Part shown: positions 1 to 10,960 of the stretch, piece after piece | Numbering within the stretch: position 1 is the stretch's first letter | How the letters are laid out: the number at the start of each line of letters is the position of its first letter | NCBI GenBank assembly: GCA_037013685.1 | Contig: CM072906.1 | Location: 4,191,001 to 4,255,000, forward strand | Source: Acridotheres tristis | Taxonomy: Eukaryota > Chordata > Aves > Passeriformes > Sturnidae | Direction of reading: 5' to 3' | DNA: 64,000 nt | Position numbers and translations under genes: made by a program | Notes under the pieces: generated by a model | Databases searched by the model: none | Told to the model about the DNA's origin: nothing | Seen by the model: only the letters and a program-made list of their open reading frames with translations

Positions 1-536
1 GCTGCTCACAGAGCTCACAGACCTGTCCTGCAGAACCTTGGCTGTGGTGCAGAAGGTGTGACCCTATTTCAGATGGGGGGAAGAGTTGAGGCACAGGTCA
101 GATAACTGGGAAAAAGGCTCCACGAAGGTCACGGATGTAGCTGTCATGTTGATGTGCTGGTACATCCCAGGTCTGACTGGTGGGGAAAGGGAAGGCACCT
201 GGGAGGTGGGAAACTATTACTGCTGAGTGAGGAAAGGCTGTTGCCAGCCTCTGTTCAATGTCACTCGAGTCCACATGAAGGAAGAGTGTGGGAAACATCA
301 TCATCTCTGTACATGCAGGACTTTGTAATGATGAGATCTCCACAAAGGTGGTACCTGCAGGAGGAGAGGTGTGGGGCAGAGCCAGTAGAGCATGGGGGCT
401 TAAGGAGGAAAAGAAAAGCTGTTGAATCAGATCCACACTCCAATAAATCCTTGCTGATATTTCGTATGACTCCTTTTTCTGTAGCTGGGGTTGGCTGGGT
501 GCTCTGTGATATATCCAGGTGGGAAGATGTGCTATG

Positions 537-600
537 AATTAGTAGCAACACTAATTATTAGTAAATATTATTACTAATTACACTAATTAGTAGCAGCACT
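537..600. repeat. AT-rich direct repeat flanking a small hairpin
   Basis: A 16-base segment at 537-552 recurs at 585-600 with one difference (AATTAGTAGCARCACT, 48 bp apart). Between them lies a run made of A and T with a few G and C. It contains TTAGTAA followed closely by its complement TTACTAA, giving a stem of about 8 bp. The block ends 53 bp before the exon at 654, just upstream of the likely branch point. It is probably a local duplication in AT-rich DNA. An effect on splicing is possible but not shown. Confidence 0.6.
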
Positions 601-625
601 GTCCTCAAGCAGGTTGCTATATTGT

Positions 626-653
626 GCTGACTCCTTGTTTGTGTTAGTTACAG
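626..653 (+). promoter_or_regulatory. COL26A1: Splice acceptor region (branch point candidate, T-rich tract, AG)
   Basis: CTGAC at 627-631 fits the loose branch consensus yUnAy. Its A (630) is 24 bases before the exon. A T-rich stretch follows and the sequence ends in TTACAG at 648-653. The next base completes an Arg codon begun in the previous exon (intron phase 2). The spacing is typical of vertebrate introns. Confidence 0.7.
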
Positions 654-751
654 GACTCTCATCAGGCCCACGTACAAAATGTCCTACAGAACTGTGACCA
701 CGCTGGAGTGGAGGTGCTGTCCTGGCTTCACAGGGAGCAACTGTGAGGAGG
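654..751 (+). CDS. COL26A1: COL26A1 internal exon, C-terminal half of EMI domain (partial gene)
   Basis: This is a 98-bp internal exon of a secreted extracellular-matrix collagen with an N-terminal EMI domain, collagen alpha-1(XXVI). The first base completes an Arg codon. Thirty-two codons follow from ACT at 655, and the last G starts the next codon (phase 2 in, phase 1 out). The peptide begins TLIRPTYKMSYRTVTTLEW and ends in RCCPGFTGSNCEE. The WRCCPG core with paired cysteines and a following Gly-x-x-Cys is the hallmark of the C-terminal EMI subdomain, where cysteines form disulphides. From memory, human COL26A1 has almost the same segment, while the paralogue EMID1 differs more in the TAREW and PGHSG region, so I prefer COL26A1. 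The acceptor TTACAG and donor GTGAGT flank it precisely. No stop lies in frame. The signal peptide, the first EMI half and the collagen repeats are not in this window. Confidence 0.85.
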
Positions 752-757
752 GTGAGT
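752..757 (+). promoter_or_regulatory. COL26A1: Splice donor GTGAGT
   Basis: AGG|GTGAGT is close to the ideal vertebrate 5' splice site. It fixes the exon end at 751, because the reading frame stays open up to that base and the conserved EMI block ends there. It opens a phase 1 intron for which no closing exon was found in the remaining 63 kb. Confidence 0.8.
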
Positions 758-3700
758 TCTCCAGCAATGCCTCTGTGCTTATGGAACAGCAAGGATGGAC
801 TGGCTGCCCCATGAGCTGGGGTTTGTTCCTTAATATGCCCTACACCTCTTAAACATAGGAACAGATCACCTGTTCCCTCCCTTTTATTGTCTGGATATCA
901 CACAAAGCTCTGAAAGGTGGTCTTAGAAAACAGATCATTCTGAATGGCTGCAAACAGGCCTGAACAGGGAGGGGCAAAGAAATAAAGCAAAGGGAATCAG
1001 GGATGGCTTGTTTAAAGATGTGCTCATGCTTGGCATCCCTGCTGTGTTCAGAAAATGTGTTTTCTCCTTTTCATGTGTTATCTTCTCCCTGTCCCTGTTA
1101 TCACCATCAGTTGCTGTGTCCAATAACAGCTGGTCCCTGGATGGCTGCTTCTGAACATTTTATGCCTGTAAGATCTGGATATTAATAATGTCTGCTCCCA
1201 GAGAGCTTTGAGTCAATACCTTTGGTTCCCCTTTCTACCTGCTCCTTGACTTATTGGTGCAACATTCATGTTGCACAGTGCATGTGAAAACACAGTTCTG
1301 TCCACACAGAGGAAAGCACAGGGCTCTTTCCAGAGCAGGAGGAAAAAGTATTTTCCTTTTTTAATCACAATAAGGCACGTTTTACATTTTCTTTTCTAAC
1401 ATTTTCTACTTTAACTGTCACTTCTGGGGTTTTGAAACAAGTCCTGCTTCTCCACCAAGTTTCAGGTTTAGGCATTGAGGCATTTGCTGAACCTGACTTG
1501 AGCATTCACAGCTTATGAATGGGAGAAGCTAAGCCTGGAGTTTTCTGTTCATTTGCATCAGGTCAGCACAGCCTGGTTCTGGCTGCTGGAGGGTCACTGG
1601 GGGTGGCCAACATCTCTGGGTCTGCTGTTTGTACTCGTTTTCTTTGTGCTGTGATATCTTAATACCAATCACACAACTTCCTAGTCAGAGATTTGCCTGA
1701 ATTGTCTTTTTACAGTCCCAAAGAGTGATGGCTGCAGACAGCAGCTGGCTCCAGGCTGCTGAGGAAACAATAGCTTCCCAGAGACTCCAGAAAAGCCTTA
1801 CAAAGTGGCAAAACTACCCCAAGTTGCAGTCTGCAGGAAAGAGCTTTACATTTTAACATAATGCTGAAAGAAGCGAGCCTGGGAAAAGCTGCTGTGGTTC
1901 AGCGTGAGTTTTCACGTGTCCCTGCAAGGCAAGGGGAGCAGAGGGTGGTGGCAGAGCTGTCCCTGCCGGTGTGGCTGGGTGAGGATGTGCCTGCTGACCT
2001 GAGGAGCCCCTGTGCCCCCCGGTCGTGCCTGGAGGTTTGGACAGGTGTGAGTTATTGCAGCTTAGCGGGGCTGCTGGTGCAAAGGAGGGATTCCAGCTCC
2101 CTCCCACAGTGCCAGATCTGTCTCAGCAGAGTTCAGTGGAAATAAAAAGCCAACATAAGCTTGTTTGAGGAAGCCGGCAGCGATCTCGCAGGAGCAGGTC
2201 TGTGGAACGAGGTGACAATTTTATACAGTTACTTTTCAAGGTGGAACTGTTCTTTTGGGCTTGGATATGGTCTGTGGAGTGTGAGAAGAAAGCCAGTAGT
2301 AAGCCTTTACTTTCATGTGTGAGATTCTTTTTACCTTTTTTTTCCTCCCCTTAAAACATCTGGTGCTACTGACAGTCCCACATCCTTGAATGAAAGAGGA
2401 AAATAAAAAAGACCCCTTTCTAGTGCAGTAGGGTTGTGCCACTTAGTTTTTAGTGTAAATACTGGTGCTAGCAGTCTGCATGCCCTTCAAGCTGCCAATT
2501 TTGAAATGGAAATATTTACTTACCCCTTATGTTAATTCTTAATGTTAGCATCACCTGGAATGAAAGTTTAAAAGGCTAAAAAGAGGCTGTTTCAGGGTTT
2601 TTGGCAACCCAGTATAAGGCCTTTTGTATTCTTTCCTTTCTGTGCTCTCCCCTACTGCAAGTTTGGTTCCTCTGAGAGGGTGGGAAACTTATCTGTGTGA
2701 GTTCTTCCTGGAAAGAGTAGACAAAAGGAAACAGAAAACTAAACTGAAGCAAAACAAAAACAGTGCAGTGCTGAAGCCACAGTGAATTAGCAGGGCAGAA
2801 CCTCAAAATGCTTTCATCTTTCATTAGACTGCTCCTCAATATTTCATTTCACTTGTATGTGCAGCTGGTGCTTTAGAAGTGGATGGGAGGTAGGTATGAC
2901 TGGAGGCAGCCTGGACCTGCACTATTTTTAATTTGCTTTCTTTTAATTTACAAATCCTCCCATTCTCTGGCAGCCACTGTTGCCAAAGGAATGGCAGCTG
3001 CTGTGGCTCTGAGCTTCCACTGCAGCATCTCCTGGTTCCAGACACTGAAGGGGAACTTCCTTTCCCAATGGGTCTTGGAACAGCAAGGTTGTGTTTCCCT
3101 CAGCAGGATGGATTAAGGCTGCAAATAATGGATTGATTAAGCAAACAAAAGAGTTCTGGGAGTTGTGTGTGCAGGGGCATGGCTGATGGTGGTATTTGCA
3201 TCCTGATGATATAAATCTGTCTATAAGATCTATTGATTCCTTCTTTAACCCTCAGTGAGCAGAGTTAATATTTGCTCCTTTTTTTGTGCTGTTCTGGAAG
3301 CACTGTAGCATATCTGGAGGATAGATTATTTTTTATCTGTCCTTCTATCAAACCTTCTTGCCCTTTTAAAATTTATTTCTATTAGCACTTTATGAGGGAA
3401 GACAGGACAGGGAGATGGTGAACCAAGGAAAGAATTTGAAGCCATTCAGAGGCTGCAGCTATTTCTGATATAACAGCTTGTAATCTCCCAAATGGCAGGT
3501 CAGCTTTTCTTTTGCTAAAGCAGCAGTTCAGTGTGGGTGTCTAGTCCCAAAGTATGACAGACTCATGAGACTGGCTTGCTGTGACACACCTTCAGTGGGA
3601 AAACTCCCCTCTGCTCGAGCAAGCTGTTCAGTGCAATTCAGCCATTGAAGTGTCTCCATCCTCAGCTGGTAAGTTTAGCTTGAGACAGTAAACACTTTAC

Positions 3701-6700
3701 TGTCACCAGCTGACAGGCACCTACATTAATGCTGAAAGCTGCACATTTTTACTTTTAAATTATCCTGGGCCTCTAAGTCCTGCATTGAAGTTGATAAAGA
3801 GCAGCATTGTCTGGAGGACACCCAGCTCTAGAGGTGGATGGAGATTTTGCTCTCAGTGGGCCATTAATTTACTGAGGTAAATTAACCTGTTTCCATCCTG
3901 TTTCCTTTTTCAAGCTGACACTGCCTGGGGCTTTCTCCCCTTCCTTTCCTTGTTTTCTGCTGAGTCCAAGTATCAGTATTTGAAAGATCTCCAGTTCCTT
4001 TACTGGTTTTGTAGAACTGTGACCTGCTCGTTGAGTTGATAGTCAAAAATCACCAGTTGTACCAGGCCTTCCCAAAGGGTTTCTTGCAACTTCCTTGGAT
4101 GGAGAAATAGACTTGATGCAAACCAGTCTGGTGAATATAACTGTCACTAGATACTTACTTTTATTTTCCAGTTTCAGGGGGTTTTTGTTTTGTTTAAAGT
4201 GGAGCCCAAGCCTAGGACAGGAAATGAATGCACTGAGCCACCCAGTCTGCTGCCTGCTGATATAAAGAACATATGGATGAGGGCAGTGCAGGGGTGAAGT
4301 GGTTTAGCCGTTGCAATCATGCATCAAGCTGATTGATTTGAATCCAAGATGATGCTGACATTTCAACTCGGCCTTTTTTTCTGTATGGCTGAAAGTTCAA
4401 AGGCAAGTGCAACCTCTTGGGAGAGGAAAAGTGTCCCCAGCAAGTTCAGGGGCTCAGCACTGCCCTGGAGCTCTCCAGCCAGGCGAGGTTTTATTTTGCT
4501 TTACAAATATAGAATAGCTTTCTTCCTTGTTTGTTTGTACTGCTTGAGTTTGGGACAGTAGCCAGTATCCTATTTACCCCAGAAGCAGATTGATGGTAGA
4601 TAGCTTAGCTGTTTGGGCAAGAAACAGCTCCCAGAGTAACCTCAGCACCTCTAAAGTGATGCTATTGTGATTGCAAGATTACTTTTTTTTTCTTTCCTAA
4701 GAATGCAAGATAGGAAATTTGAGCATTTGAGCTGCCTTGTTCAAATGGCTTAATTGGAGAACTTCCTTTTTTTTTAAGTCTCCCCCTCCTCATTTCAGTT
4801 CTTGGAATATTATGATCTACTTCTAATAACTATTGTTTGCATCTTTCTTGACATCCTGGTATTTTTCAAACCTCTCAGATTCCCATGTGTTCACAGTTTT
4901 CAAAGCAGCATAAGAAAATGAGGATTTTCCTCTTGGTATGATAGAGTGCAAAAACCCTTTTAATTTTTACTGCTGGTTTACAAAATTTCTTGGTCGCAGG
5001 AGGAGAGATGCAGAACAACACTGCCAGGAAAATCTTAAATGAGCAAATGCAATTAGGAGACAAAATTTGATGAGACTGTGAGAAAGGACATCAAAACAAG
5101 AGACCTGAAAGCTCATTTAAGTGCTCTGAAGGGAATTCAAAGTGATGTTAATGGGACCTCACTTCTCCAAGCCTTGTCCTTCTTCCCCATGAACCACTAA
5201 AACAAGAACAGTCCATGATGTGAAAATGCAACACAGAGATTATGAAGTAACATTTCCTGTAGTATCACAGCAGTTCTCTCCAGGAGCTGAGCTCGTGTGT
5301 TCTCCTTTCCTCAAGTTCCTCAGTTCCTTCCTCAGCAGAGCTTTTTGCTGCCACTGAGCTTTTTCATCTTCCCTTAGAAACTGAGAAAATGTAAGAGAAA
5401 ACAGTGGGAGTCAGAGCAGTGCAGTGCCTGTTCCTGTTCCTGCTGAATCCTGGGTCAGTGATATTTGCCCACTGCAGCTGAGTCCAGCTCCTCTCTCAAG
5501 ACAAAAGCTTCCATGTGAACAGTGAAATTCTCCCCAAGGTGGTTTTTTCCGTGCCCTCTGACAGGCTGGGCAGTTCTGTGCTGCAAACATACCAAACTGA
5601 GGTTCCTTCCCTTCAAGTCTGGCTCTAACAGGGATGTAGTTCTCTGCTACAGACTGGTTCAGTTATTCTTTAGGGAAATGTGGCTTAGCACTCATCTGAG
5701 ACCTTTGAAACCAAGTATAACATTTGATTCCACACAGCAATTTTTTTTTCTGAAAATATCCTCCAAAGTTTGTTTGTTAGCTACAGTAAGTGAATTATGT
5801 GAATACCTGTTATAGACTGATAAGTGTAATGTGAATTTACTAATAGTTTTCCAGTTAGTAAGTAGGTGGTAAAAATGTGGTAACGATCTCTGTAAATCTA
5901 CCTTCAAAAATATTTTATGAAAAAATATCAGAACATGTGACTCACCTGTGATGGAACTGCTGCCATGTGGAAGTGGCTCCCTGAGTAGTGATGTTTGTGG
6001 TGCAGGTCCCAGGTGTTGGACAGTACCTACCCCAGTATTTTCTTCCATAGCATTCACCTCCAGTGTTCCACCTCCTGCTCGTGCTTCTGGTGGCCTCTTC
6101 AATGAAAGATCCACCAGAAGTTGCCCAGACCTACGAGGTGTCACCCACTGTCTGCTCCCATCACCCTGCTGACCACTCAGCAACCTCTGCCTTCAGGCCA
6201 GACATGACTTGTGTCACCCCTGATCAAATTGATCCCATTTTCTGACGAGTTCCTGGAGTGTGTGGTCACTGCTGGAATTATCCACAGCCTGCTGAGAGCA
6301 CTTTCTGGCATCAGCACTTTGTGACTACTTGAACAATTTCTAAATGTTCATCTTCCTTTTCAATACATAGTAAAAAGAAAAAATAAAATCCCTGTAGATT
6401 TCCAAATATTATGACACTGCATTCCAGCATCTGAGTAGTTTCATTTTTTTGGACATTTCTAATCTGAATAGGGAGAATTCTATTGAGCACCCAATGTCAA
6501 AATATCTGAAGTGCTAAATATCTGCAGATGTTATCTTAACGTGAGTGGGAAAGTTGTATTCTGTACCATTATACTGTCCTAAAGTTTTTAGCACCCATCA
6601 AATTACTGTGGTATGTAGAGCATCTTTTGTGTTTTCATAAGCTTTCCCAAACACATTGGATGTTTTCTACTGTGTATGTCTTAATTCACAAGTGAAGGAC

Positions 6701-6787
6701 TCACTTGTTTATAGTGAATGACTTTCCTCTGAATTTGCTTTATTTCTAATCAGGAGTGAGGATAATCTTCCCTTGGGTGGGGCTGCA
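758..6787 (+). other. COL26A1: Intron, first segment; no gene seen
   Basis: About 6 kb of intronic sequence with many short T and A runs. The longest open frame is 163 codons on the minus strand (5692-6183). It has no domain I recognise and no convincing splice context. No collagen Gly-X-Y run, RNA gene or clear transposon was seen before the CR1 fragment at 6788. Confidence 0.6.
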
Positions 6788-6891
6788 CAGGGCCTGGAGC
6801 AGCCTGGGCTGGTGGAAGGTGTCCCTGCCCATGGCAGGGTGGAACAAGATGAACTTTAAGGTCTCTTTCTGCTCAAACCATTCTGTACTTG
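6788..6891 (+). mobile_element. CR1 LINE 3'-end fragment, + orientation
   Basis: About 100 bp carries the typical bird CR1 3' untranslated pattern: GGAGCAGCCTGGGCTGGTGG, then AAGGTGTCCCTGCCCATGGC, then a GGAACAAGATGAACTTTAAG block, a pyrimidine-rich stretch, and an end near CCATTCTGTA in place of the usual CATTCTATGA repeats. It is 5'-truncated, as nearly all CR1 copies are. It is moderately diverged from the pattern I recall. It carries no coding capacity and sits in the same orientation as the host gene. Confidence 0.85.
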
Positions 6892-9800
6892 TTTTAGACT
6901 TGTATAAGCTCAGAGACATCTCCTGTGGTTGATTGGTTAGATATTGAAAGTTTTGCACCCAAGGAAGCTCCTGAATTATTCTAGAGTAGATCTTGGGAGG
7001 TGTGGGTTCTGAAGAGCCCATCCAACCTTTCATAATCCTTACTGCCTCCTTCAATCCTGAGCTTTTAACATGCTGCTTTCTCATGTAGCTGTTCCTTCAA
7101 TGCTCCTGTTTTCCCCTAAATTATCACTTGTTTCCCATTCATCCTCACAATGATGAAATTTTATTTGCTTGAGGCTGTTAGAAGGGAGTTGTATTTTTTC
7201 CCCTATGTGAGTCTCTCATTGTTAGAGCCTTTGGGAGCTGCTGACAGTGTAGTGTCCTCTGGAAAAAGGGACATGTGACATGTTGTGCTGTGAATCCTGC
7301 AAATGGAGTTAGTACCAAAGTCAGGAAAAACATTCTCCCAGAAAACTCCACCCTATCTCTCTTTGCCACAGCCATTCCCTTGGAGGTGGTGGGGAAAGGG
7401 TGGAGCTGTGTTTGTACCAGAAGTTGGTACTTCTTGGAGTGTGCACTCCCATTTGCACAGGGAAGAGCTAAATGAGAGGAATAGTTTCTAATTGCTGTCC
7501 ACTAATCAGTATGATGCCTTTCAAGTGAATTACAGATAAAAATGGAAAAAGAATTAAACCCACCTGCTGATAATGTTTCCAGGTTTCCTTGCTGCTGCAC
7601 TGACTATTTTTTTTAAATGAGGAATAGGAAATGATGCTTAGGCCTTTGATATGCCCACAGTGGGAAGGGATAGCAATGAGGACTCTCTTTCTTTCACTCA
7701 CTTTGCAAGGCTATTACTCACTTAACCAGCTGGTTTGTGTTTAATTTTTGAGCACTTACGAAATTACAGCTCCCTCCCCATTGCTTTTCAAGGGCTTAGT
7801 TATGAAATGTGTGGATTTAATGTTGCTGTCAAACAGTGCTGAATGGGATGATGGTTCCTTGAGGAAGAACTTACTGAATTTCTTGCTGGAGAATACTTGA
7901 GTGGCCTGGTTTGCAGAGTGCCATTTCTTTTTAGTGCAGTAATTGATTTACTTTTAGTTCTCTTTGGTATGTGACTCTAGCAGCAGTGGAGACTTGTGCA
8001 GATGTGAATGTTGGTGAGGATAAGGGAAAGCTGAGGGACAAAGCTCCAGCTTTTCAGGACTTTGACCCTTAGGTGTGACTCTGTCCAGAATCCTGCTGCC
8101 ATCTCTTATTTCTGTCTTGTCAAATACTGAGGGAGAGACAAAAACATACTCTGGACCTCACAAGTTCCAAGAGACCTGTGCAGAACTGATCTAATAGTGA
8201 GTTGTCACTTTGTGTGAGTGATGGAGAAATATCTTGTATTCCTGAGATTTAAAGACACGAGAATAAAGGAAGATCCTGAAGATGGGAGATTTCATCACGA
8301 GCTTTCAACAGAGAGCAGATGGACAGGCTAAGGTACTCTTGCAAAGAGTTTTTTAATAAATTTAAGCCAAGCTATTGACAGTGCAAGCTTTTTGCATATG
8401 TGAGAGGCAAGATGTGTCTGAGGGGGTGTGAGATGGAGGGGACAGGTTGAGGGAGGCTGCAGAGTACATGGGGTGGTGCAGCTGGTAGCCAGCTGAACTG
8501 GAGCCAAGATTTGGGGGTGAAGCAGATGGACACATTCCTATTTATACCTTAGGGACTCTTGCCTCTTCCCTCTTTTTTTTTACATAGGTTTTTCATTAAA
8601 CAAGTTAATATAATTGGTACAGTAACACTTGTGTTTTCTGTGGTAGATAATTCCAGTTGTGGGCTGCTCAAAAACATCAACACAAGGAGGGTTTATGCAA
8701 GGGCAGGATGTGAGCAGGGTAAGCCTTATCCACACAAGCTTTCTTCAGGAAGAAGAGATTTACTCGGTACCTAAATCACCATTACAACTACCCTGGGATC
8801 CTTTGCCACGTGGAAATGGGATTGCAAGGAACTGGGATCCAGGTAGAATTGGGATTGCAAGCTCAGAGGTAGGAACAAAGGTGGGTTTTCTGGAGAAGTT
8901 TGAGATTGGTTTCATGTTTTGTAGACCTCAAGTTGAAAGCAAGAGGTAAGCATTGAATTCCCATGTTGCTGAATTCTAGACTTTATTCTTGCTCTATTCC
9001 TTGTTATTAAATGGGGAACCAAAAGTGTTCCTCCAAATAATAATTTCTGGTGGAGTTTAATTACAGTTTAACATGAAGTGCTAGGCAAAATCACGTTCCA
9101 TGCATTTCAATGCTGTCTTCTCTATGTGAGCCTGTTAGAAGGATAAAGGCAGCAAAGTTAGCACAGCTCCATTTGGGAAGCTACAGAAATGTGCAACTGC
9201 AAAACACACAATTCACTCAAAAGAAACTCAGTGCTGTCATTAGTGAGGGTTCACACTGTGCCTGTTTGGGCAGAGGTGGCAAATGGAGTTGTACCAGGGA
9301 CTGTGCTCAGCCCAGCATGGCTTTTATTCCATTCCCGAGTTAGTGTAAGGCATGTAGAGCCCTTCTAATCAGATCTGTGTGTGTCAGAGGCTGAGCAATA
9401 CTGGGAATATGTGGGAGACTAGGATTAAAATGCTGTTAAATCTTGATAGAATTGTAGAGTTGGGCAAGGATCCATGAAGTGAGATTCGATCAAGGACAGA
9501 CAGAGGCAGGAATAATTAAATGCATAGGTTTAAATACGAGATTCTCAAGGTAGTGGGATCCCAGGGGTGGGAATGGAGTTTATGGAAGATGTCAGAATGA
9601 AGTGTTGCTTTAAAGTCAGGAGAAAAACGCCATGTTGGAGTTTGATGCTACAGATACTCTGACCAGGTGTAACATTTACTACTAAATAATCCATGGCACT
9701 GCCTGACACACAGGTAAAACTTTCATGGACTGTGGTACCTGCATGTGTTTGTGTTGGTGGTTCTCAGAGAGGTCGTTTCAGCATTTATTGGAATTTCAGC

Positions 9801-10649
9801 CTTTTAACTGCTAAACTCATGTGAAAGCCAGTCCTAATTGTGCTGCACATCTGAGCCCCAGGACCTTAAATACTGTAAAGGGATGTGTTGCATATGTGAA
9901 AGTGTTTGGCTCAGAAAGGAATGTGCCTTTCATGGTAGATGGTGTATGAATATGTTGTACAGTTAAATTATTAGACTGCTTAACTTTGGAGGAGTCAGAA
10001 GGTGTGTGTTAAACAGCTGAAAATAGCATCAGCACAAACAAGCTCTTCTAAATATACCATGACTGGTGGTCATTTAGGCTCATTCATGGTTTTCAGAAAC
10101 TGGACAAGAATAAGTATAGACTCATTCTAGTGATAACATACACATGGTTACAGAATATCTAGGAACTGATTAAATGATTCCTATGAGTATAGCACTGATC
10201 GTCACTGCAGTGTCAAGAAATCTTGTTGGATGGTTCTTTAGCAACTTTATAATTCCTAAGTAAGTGAAGGCTGGGAAAAACTACTGGAGAAATAAACTTT
10301 GCTTTTATGTGCCATGAGATTTCAAACAATATTTAATAAAAGACTTTCTCAAAATGAGTGAGAGAGTGAAACATCACCCTTTAACCAAGTGATACTAGGT
10401 CCCTCAACCACCAGAGCAAGAAAGACACTGAGGAATGGCTCTGTGAAATCCCCTATCATGAAGTTCATTAAGGACTGATAAACTTTATTCTGGACTCATA
10501 ACATATGCTTCTTGCTCGGCTCCTGATTTGTCTCTCCTTGGATAGTGCATCCAAATCCATAAGTAACATGCAAGTTTGCATTTCATTTTGAGCCCAGCAG
10601 GCATACAGCAGTGAGGTTACAAGACCTTTCCAAGTGAGCCTGGAGGGAC
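6892..10649 (+). other. COL26A1: Intron segment; no gene seen
   Basis: Ordinary intronic sequence. GGGATTGCAAG occurs twice 33 bp apart near 8820-8860. A stretch near 9448-9475 (ATAGAATTGTAGAGTTGGG) faintly resembles the start of a reverse-oriented CR1 tail but is too short and degraded to call. Open frames are 60-112 codons and look random. Confidence 0.55.
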
Positions 10650-10960
10650 TTGTTGGCTAGAGTTTGGGTCTCTGGCAAGCAGCTCCCTGCAGCTCAGTTC
10701 TGTAATAAAGTCAGGGTTCAGTCCCCGGCCTCGCGCAGATAGCGAGCTCTGTTGCGTGTCTCTGGGTAATCAGTCACTGGCAAGGCACAGATGTTCCGAG
10801 ATGCACAGCAATGGGTGCAGCAGAAAAGAGAGGCAACAGCGGGGTCATGCTACAGATGCAACCACATCTCACACGTGTTCGTTCTTGACAGGGGAATTCT
10901 TGTAGCGTTTGTGGTTTTCTGGTTGCTAATCCCGTCAAATGAGGACTCAAAGGCTGATAA
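10650..10960. mobile_element. CpG-retaining, LTR-like block (unclassified)
   Basis: This roughly 300-bp block holds about eleven CpG dinucleotides between 10726 and 10934, whereas CpG is rare in the surrounding intron. On the + strand AATAAA at 10704-10709 is followed by a GC-rich stretch and then GTTGCGTGTCTCTG. That order resembles the R and U5 part of a retroviral LTR. No matching terminal TG...CA ends, primer-binding site or target-site duplication could be fixed. A solo LTR young enough to have kept CpG is my first guess. An unmethylated regulatory element is the alternative. Confidence 0.3.

Larger units (their letters stand above)
1..653 (+). other. COL26A1: 3' end of the intron upstream of the EMI-domain exon
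   Basis: This stretch precedes the exon at 654 and should be the tail of the previous COL26A1 intron. The preceding exon, which would carry the N-terminal half of the EMI domain, was looked for and not found, so it lies to the left of the window. Open frames of 96-127 codons cross the region on both strands but show no recognisable domain. The last 120 bases are AT-rich and hold a short direct and inverted repeat, described separately. Confidence 0.7.

Noticed and set aside
1..60. A frame reading TDLSCRTLAVVQKV resembles the first half of an EMI domain (SC...VVQ.V).
   Set aside because: The spacing between the SC and VVQ parts is about four residues too short, the flanking Trp-Cys and Cys-Pro motifs are absent, a stop follows immediately, and no splice donor fits.
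5692..6183. Minus-strand open frame of 163 codons.
   Set aside because: No domain or splice-supported structure. Composition changes midway from Gly/Pro-rich to AT-coded residues, as random sequence would.
9440..9480. ATAGAATTGTAGAGTTGGGCAAGGATCC as a reverse CR1 tail.
   Set aside because: Only a loose resemblance to the AGAATCATAGAATGG...GGTTGGAAGG block. No extension on either side.
10708..10730. GGGTTCAGTCCCC resembles a tRNA T-arm or B-box.
   Set aside because: The stem is incomplete, no A-box or anticodon arm lies at the right distance upstream, and the context is better explained as part of an LTR-like block.
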